Below are positions 60,809 to 64,000 of a stretch of 64,000 bases of DNA, piece after piece. Source of the stretch: Roseateles aquatilis (GTDB lineage: Bacteria; Pseudomonadota; Gammaproteobacteria; Burkholderiales; Burkholderiaceae_C); contig NZ_NIOF01000013.1 of NCBI RefSeq assembly GCF_002205645.1, positions 107,083 through 171,082 on the forward strand, given 5' to 3'. Below the pieces are notes generated by a model that saw nothing but the letters and a program-made list of their open reading frames with translations, searched no databases and was not told the DNA's origin. A program made the translations under genes and the position numbers. How positions within the stretch are numbered: position 1 is the stretch's first letter; every line of letters begins with the position of its first letter.

Positions 60809-60907
60809 TGTCGACGCGGCGCCGGATCACCGCGCCGCTCGGATGGACAAGCCGCGAGGCGGCGGGGCTGCGCGGGACATGCCGTCCCGCCCGGAGCCTC
60901 GGCTTGC

Positions 60908-61753
60908 TCAGCGACCCAGGAAGTGCCGGCGATAACGCGCCGGCAGATCGGCGATGCGCATCAGCATCGGCAGGTCGGCGGTGTTGAAGTCCGGATCCCA
61001 GGCCGGGCGGCCCAGCACGCGGGCACCGCAGCGCAGGTAACCCTTGATCAGCGGCGGAGGCTCGACGACCAGGTCCTGCCGCAACTCGTCGACCGGCAAC
61101 GGCAGCCGCGGACGGACCTGCCATTCGATGTCGGTCATGTGGCTGCCCTCGAGCTGCTTCCACAGGCTGGCCGCGTAGTGACCGCCGTCACGCATGCTGA
61201 TGCTGGCGCAACCGATCATCGTGTCGAGGTCGTTGCGGACCATGAACTCGGTCAGCGCGCCCCACAGCGCCATGATGGCGCCGCCGCTGCGGTGATCCGG
61301 ATGCACGCACGAGCGGCCCAGTTCCAGCATGCGCGGGCGCAGCGAGCGCAGGCGGGTCAGGTCGAACTCGGTCTCGCTGTACAGGCCGCCGGCGCGGCGC
61401 GCGGCCTCGGGCGTCAGCACGCGGTAGGTGCCGATCACCTGACCGGGCTGGCCGCGCTCGTCGAGCGTGCGCACCAGCAGGTGCTCGCAGAACGGATCGA
61501 AGACGTCGATGTCATGCCCGGCCGGAGCGCCGACGGGCGGGCTCAGGCGGGCGCCCATCTCGTCGACGAAGATCTGGTACCTCAGGCGCTGGGCCTGGCG
61601 GACTTCGTCTTCGGTACGAGCCCAGCCCACATGGAAGCGAGTGCGCGCAGTGTCGACAGCGTCGGTTTGGGACCCTGCTGGAAGTGACCTCCGGGGCGCT
61701 TCGGGTGAGCGCAGATCAGAGAAGGGCAGGGTGGGCAGCGGCAGATCCCTCAT
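60908..61753 (-). CDS. GNAT-family N-acyltransferase (OlsB/hemolysin-like)
   Basis: 281-residue protein like OlsB, the acyl-ACP-dependent ornithine N-acyltransferase that makes lyso-ornithine lipid. Seen are YQIFVDEMGARL, EFDLTRLRSL, ELGRSCVHPDHRSG, the domain's cofactor-binding region, and the typical end PAWDPDFNTADLPMLM with ADLPARYRRHFLG. It is encoded on the opposite strand between ptsH and ptsI. An OlsA partner is not in this window; the alternative is another N-acyl amino acid synthase. Confidence 0.85.
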   Translation of the reverse strand: MRDLPLPTLPFSDLRSPEAPRRSLPAGSQTDAVDTARTRFHVGWARTEDEVRQAQRLRYQIFVDEMGARLSPPVGAPAGHDIDVFDPFCEHLLVRTLDERGQPGQVIGTYRVLTPEAARRAGGLYSETEFDLTRLRSLRPRMLELGRSCVHPDHRSGGAIMALWGALTEFMVRNDLDTMIGCASISMRDGGHYAASLWKQLEGSHMTDIEWQVRPRLPLPVDELRQDLVVEPPPLIKGYLRCGARVLGRPAWDPDFNTADLPMLMRIADLPARYRRHFLGR

Positions 61754-61951
61754 GGCAAAGCCTCGCTGAAGTGATGGCCGTGATGCTGAGCGGACGGGGT
61801 GACGCGTCGGTGACTCGTGGGTGAATGAACCGTGACAGTCGCGTCGCCGTCACGTGTCGCGGGCGACTCCTTGTCCGGCGCTTTACCGGGCTTTTCTTCC
61901 GCTTGCCCCATCGGCCGGTGGGGGCGTGGAGGCCGCTGCTAAAGTCGGCGC

Positions 61952-63730
61952 ATGAGCTTTCAGGTCTTCGGCATTCCCGTCTCGCGTGGCGTGGCCATCG
62001 GCCGTGCGGTGCTGGTCGCCTCCAGCCGCGTCGACGTGGCCCACTACTTCATCGCCGCGGCCGACGCGGAGCAGGAGTACGCCCGCCTGGTCCGCGGCCG
62101 GGACGTGGTCACGCGCGAGCTGCAGTCATTGAAGGCCGACCTGCCCGACGACGCGCCGCACGAGCTCGACGCGCTGCTGGACGTCCACCTGCTGCTGCTC
62201 AACGACGAGGCGCTGGTCGACGCGGCCCGCGACTGGATCGTCGACCGGCACTACAACGCGGAGTGGGCGCTGTCGGCGCAGCTCGAAGTGCTGGCCCGCC
62301 AGTTCGACGAGATGGAGGACGACTACCTGCGCGAGCGCAAGGCCGACCTGGAGCAGGTCGTGGAGCGTGTCCTGTCCGCGCTGGCGGTCGAGCTGGACGA
62401 TGCCGCCGTGGCTGGCCCGGCCGCGGTCGTCGCGCGGGACTTCGCGGGGGAGGATCCGCTGTTGCTGGTCGCCGCGGACATCGCGCCGGCGGACATGATC
62501 CAGTTCAAGCGCAGTGTCTTCCAGGGCTTCATCACCGACATCGGCGGCAAGACCTCGCACACGGCGATCGTGGCGCGCAGCATGGACATCCCGGCGGTGG
62601 TCGGCACGCGCGAGGCCTCCCGGCTGATCCGTCAGGACGATTGGGTCATCATCGACGGCGACGCCGGCACGGTGATCGTCAACCCGTCGCCGATCATTCT
62701 GGAGGAGTACCGCTTCCGCCAGCGTCAATCGGAACTGGAGCGCGCGCGGCTGGCCCGTCTGCGCCACACGCCGGCGATCACGCTGGACGGGCAACGCATC
62801 GAGCTGCACGCCAACATCGAGCTGCCCGGCGACACGGTCGCCGCGCTGGCGTCGGGCGCTACCGGGGTGGGGCTGTTCCGCAGCGAGTTCCTCTTCATGA
62901 ATCGCGACGGCGACCTGCCGACCGAAGAAGAGCAGTTCGCCGCCTACAAGGCCGCTGTTGAAGCGATGGCCGGGCTGCCGGTGACGATCCGTACCGTGGA
63001 CATCGGCGCGGACAAGCCGCTCGACCGCATGTCCGTCAACGAGCTGCGGCACGAGCACGTGCTCAATCCGGCGATGGGGCTGCGGGCGATCCGCTGGAGC
63101 CTGGCGGAGCCGAGCATGTTCCGCCAGCAATTGCGTGCCATCTATAGAGCGAGCGCCTTCGGCAAGGTGAAGCTGCTGATTCCCATGGTCGCCCACCTGG
63201 GGGAGATCCGTCAAGTTCAGGAAGCCATCAAGCGGGTGAAGGTGCAACTGGACGATGCCGGTCAGATGTACGGCCGCGTGGAAGTGGGCGTCATGATCGA
63301 GGTGCCGGCGGCGGCGATCATGCTGCCGCACCTGGTCAAGCATGTGGACTTCGTGTCCATCGGCACCAACGACCTCATTCAATACACCTTGGCCATCGAC
63401 CGCGCGGACGAGGCCGTCGCCCATCTGTATGACCCGTGGCATCCGGCGGTGCTGCATCTGCTGGCCGGATCGATCGCGCAGGCGCGTGCGGCTGGCAAGG
63501 AAGTCAGCGTCTGCGGCGAGATGGCGGGCGACGCCGCCTTCACCGATCTGCTGCTGGGCATGGGGTTGCGGTGTTTCTCCATGCACCCCTCGCAGATTCC
63601 CTCGGTCAAGCAGCGCATCCTGCGCGCGGACTCGCAGCGGCTGGCGGCGGTGATGCCGCGCATCCTGGACAGCGACGAGCCGGCCAAGACGGCGGCCGAG
63701 GCGCTGACGCCCCAGTCCCGCCTGCATTGA
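61952..63730 (+). CDS. ptsI: Phosphoenolpyruvate-protein phosphotransferase (PTS enzyme I)
   Basis: 592-residue enzyme I that takes phosphate from PEP and passes it to HPr. The phospho-His lies in GGKTSHTAIVARSM (about residue 207), the PEP-binding arginine in GVGLFRSEFLF, and the catalytic Cys in VSVCGEMAGD near the end with IGTNDLIQYTLA before it. Length is normal. It completes the EIIA-HPr-EI chain, probably for regulation since no sugar permease is present. Confidence 0.97.
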   Translation: MSFQVFGIPVSRGVAIGRAVLVASSRVDVAHYFIAAADAEQEYARLVRGRDVVTRELQSLKADLPDDAPHELDALLDVHLLLLNDEALVDAARDWIVDRHYNAEWALSAQLEVLARQFDEMEDDYLRERKADLEQVVERVLSALAVELDDAAVAGPAAVVARDFAGEDPLLLVAADIAPADMIQFKRSVFQGFITDIGGKTSHTAIVARSMDIPAVVGTREASRLIRQDDWVIIDGDAGTVIVNPSPIILEEYRFRQRQSELERARLARLRHTPAITLDGQRIELHANIELPGDTVAALASGATGVGLFRSEFLFMNRDGDLPTEEEQFAAYKAAVEAMAGLPVTIRTVDIGADKPLDRMSVNELRHEHVLNPAMGLRAIRWSLAEPSMFRQQLRAIYRASAFGKVKLLIPMVAHLGEIRQVQEAIKRVKVQLDDAGQMYGRVEVGVMIEVPAAAIMLPHLVKHVDFVSIGTNDLIQYTLAIDRADEAVAHLYDPWHPAVLHLLAGSIAQARAAGKEVSVCGEMAGDAAFTDLLLGMGLRCFSMHPSQIPSVKQRILRADSQRLAAVMPRILDSDEPAKTAAEALTPQSRLH

Positions 63731-63781
63731 GGCGGTTGGCCGGTATACGCACCGGCAGAATGACGCTCTCGTGACGGGGAG

Positions 63782-63811
63782 TTGTGTCGGGCAAAAAATC
63801 CGTGCTAGACT
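63782..63811 (+). promoter_or_regulatory. Upstream promoter of a probable rRNA operon
   Basis: TTGTGT (63782-63787), 18-base spacer, TAGACT (63806-63811). It is followed by TCTCGGTCTTCGCTGCTCAC, which I associate with stable-RNA leaders in Burkholderiales. About 175 bases upstream of a second promoter. Confidence 0.5.
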
Positions 63812-63956
63812 CTCGGTCTTCGCTGCTCACAACAACGTTTTGAACAGCGCCCTCGGAGGGTATGCCGAGGTAGTCAAGTGAATATCAGGCAAAGCCCGGT
63901 TTTCATTTGGCGGCGAGATTCTCGCAGTCGACGATGAAATTAATTTCGCAGACTGC

Positions 63957-63986
63957 TTGACGGATTCGAAAGAAATCGTTCATAAT
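63957..63986 (+). promoter_or_regulatory. Proximal promoter, probably of 16S rRNA operon
   Basis: TTGACG (63957-63962), 18-base spacer, CATAAT (63981-63986), and a transcript start expected near 63993. The AT-rich stretch before it (AAATTAATTT) could be an UP element. The downstream RNA lies outside the window, so the rRNA assignment is inference. Confidence 0.55.
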
Positions 63987-64000
63987 CTCGCTTCTGCGCT

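Noticed and set aside
63739..63756. Hairpin after ptsI as a terminator
   Set aside because: A 6-bp stem GCCGGT/ACCGGC without a T-run.

Overview
The window is about 64 kb of very GC-rich chromosome from a betaproteobacterium. The gene content and order (phoH-ybeY-corA-hemB, dacC-dat-ybeD-lipB-lipA, ruvA-ruvB, an EIIA-HPr-EI phosphotransferase chain, a Burkholderiales-type porin, PcaR-type IclR control of a 3-oxoadipyl-CoA thiolase) point to Burkholderiales, most likely the Roseateles/Mitsuaria/Rubrivivax group. That placement is by family recognition, not by database search. I see no transposase, integrase, phage gene or CRISPR array.

Layout. 1-1.3 kb: end of an FAD-linked oxidase and a tRNA-Leu(CAG), followed by a small patch of hairpins and a copied tRNA 3' fragment. 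1.5-13.1 kb: a glucoside uptake and use locus with a LacI regulator, a divergent flavin-dependent halogenase, a TonB-dependent receptor, a sugar ABC transporter (binding protein and two permeases, no ATPase), a GH1 beta-glucosidase and glucokinase. Two LacI-type palindromes lie exactly over the -35 boxes of the two divergent promoters. 13.2-17.4 kb: M13 metallopeptidase, then an EamA exporter divergent from a LysR regulator. 17.5-22.7 kb: CoA-ester catabolism (LiuC-like hydratase, PaaH-like dehydrogenase, PcaR-like regulator, PcaF/PaaJ-like thiolase) with an unusually long, AT-richer, repeat-bearing intergenic region.

22.9-26.4 kb: a two-gene cyclic-di-GMP unit (HD-GYP, then PAS-GGDEF-EAL) behind a sigma-28-like promoter. 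26.5-29.7 kb: DUF1840 protein, histidine phosphatase, sterol-desaturase-type enzyme and a major porin. 30.0-34.1 kb: ruvAB and a NarL-type two-component pair. 34.1-38.1 kb: phoH, ybeY, corA and hemB. 38.1-42.1 kb: a structured terminator-ended RNA between the divergent haem genes hemB and hemJ, then VanZ-like, ferredoxin, hydrolase and DacC. 42.2-46.1 kb: dat, ybeD, lipB and lipA, interrupted by a Sel1-repeat gene and a large hairpin. 46.2-55.7 kb: an MdtABC-like RND efflux operon with a NodT-type outer-membrane factor; the mdtC-like gene carries an apparent frameshift close to its 3' end. 56.1-59.4 kb: TlpA-like thioredoxin, a degenerate hybrid-kinase-like protein and a CaiB/BaiF CoA-transferase. 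59.5-63.7 kb: a lipoprotein and the regulatory phosphotransferase chain (EIIA, HPr, EI), split by an OlsB-like acyltransferase on the other strand. The last 270 bases look like the tandem promoter region of a ribosomal RNA operon starting just beyond the window.

The strongest candidates for new biology are the halogenase embedded in the glucoside regulon with its twin-operator switch, and the structured leader or small RNA between hemB and hemJ.
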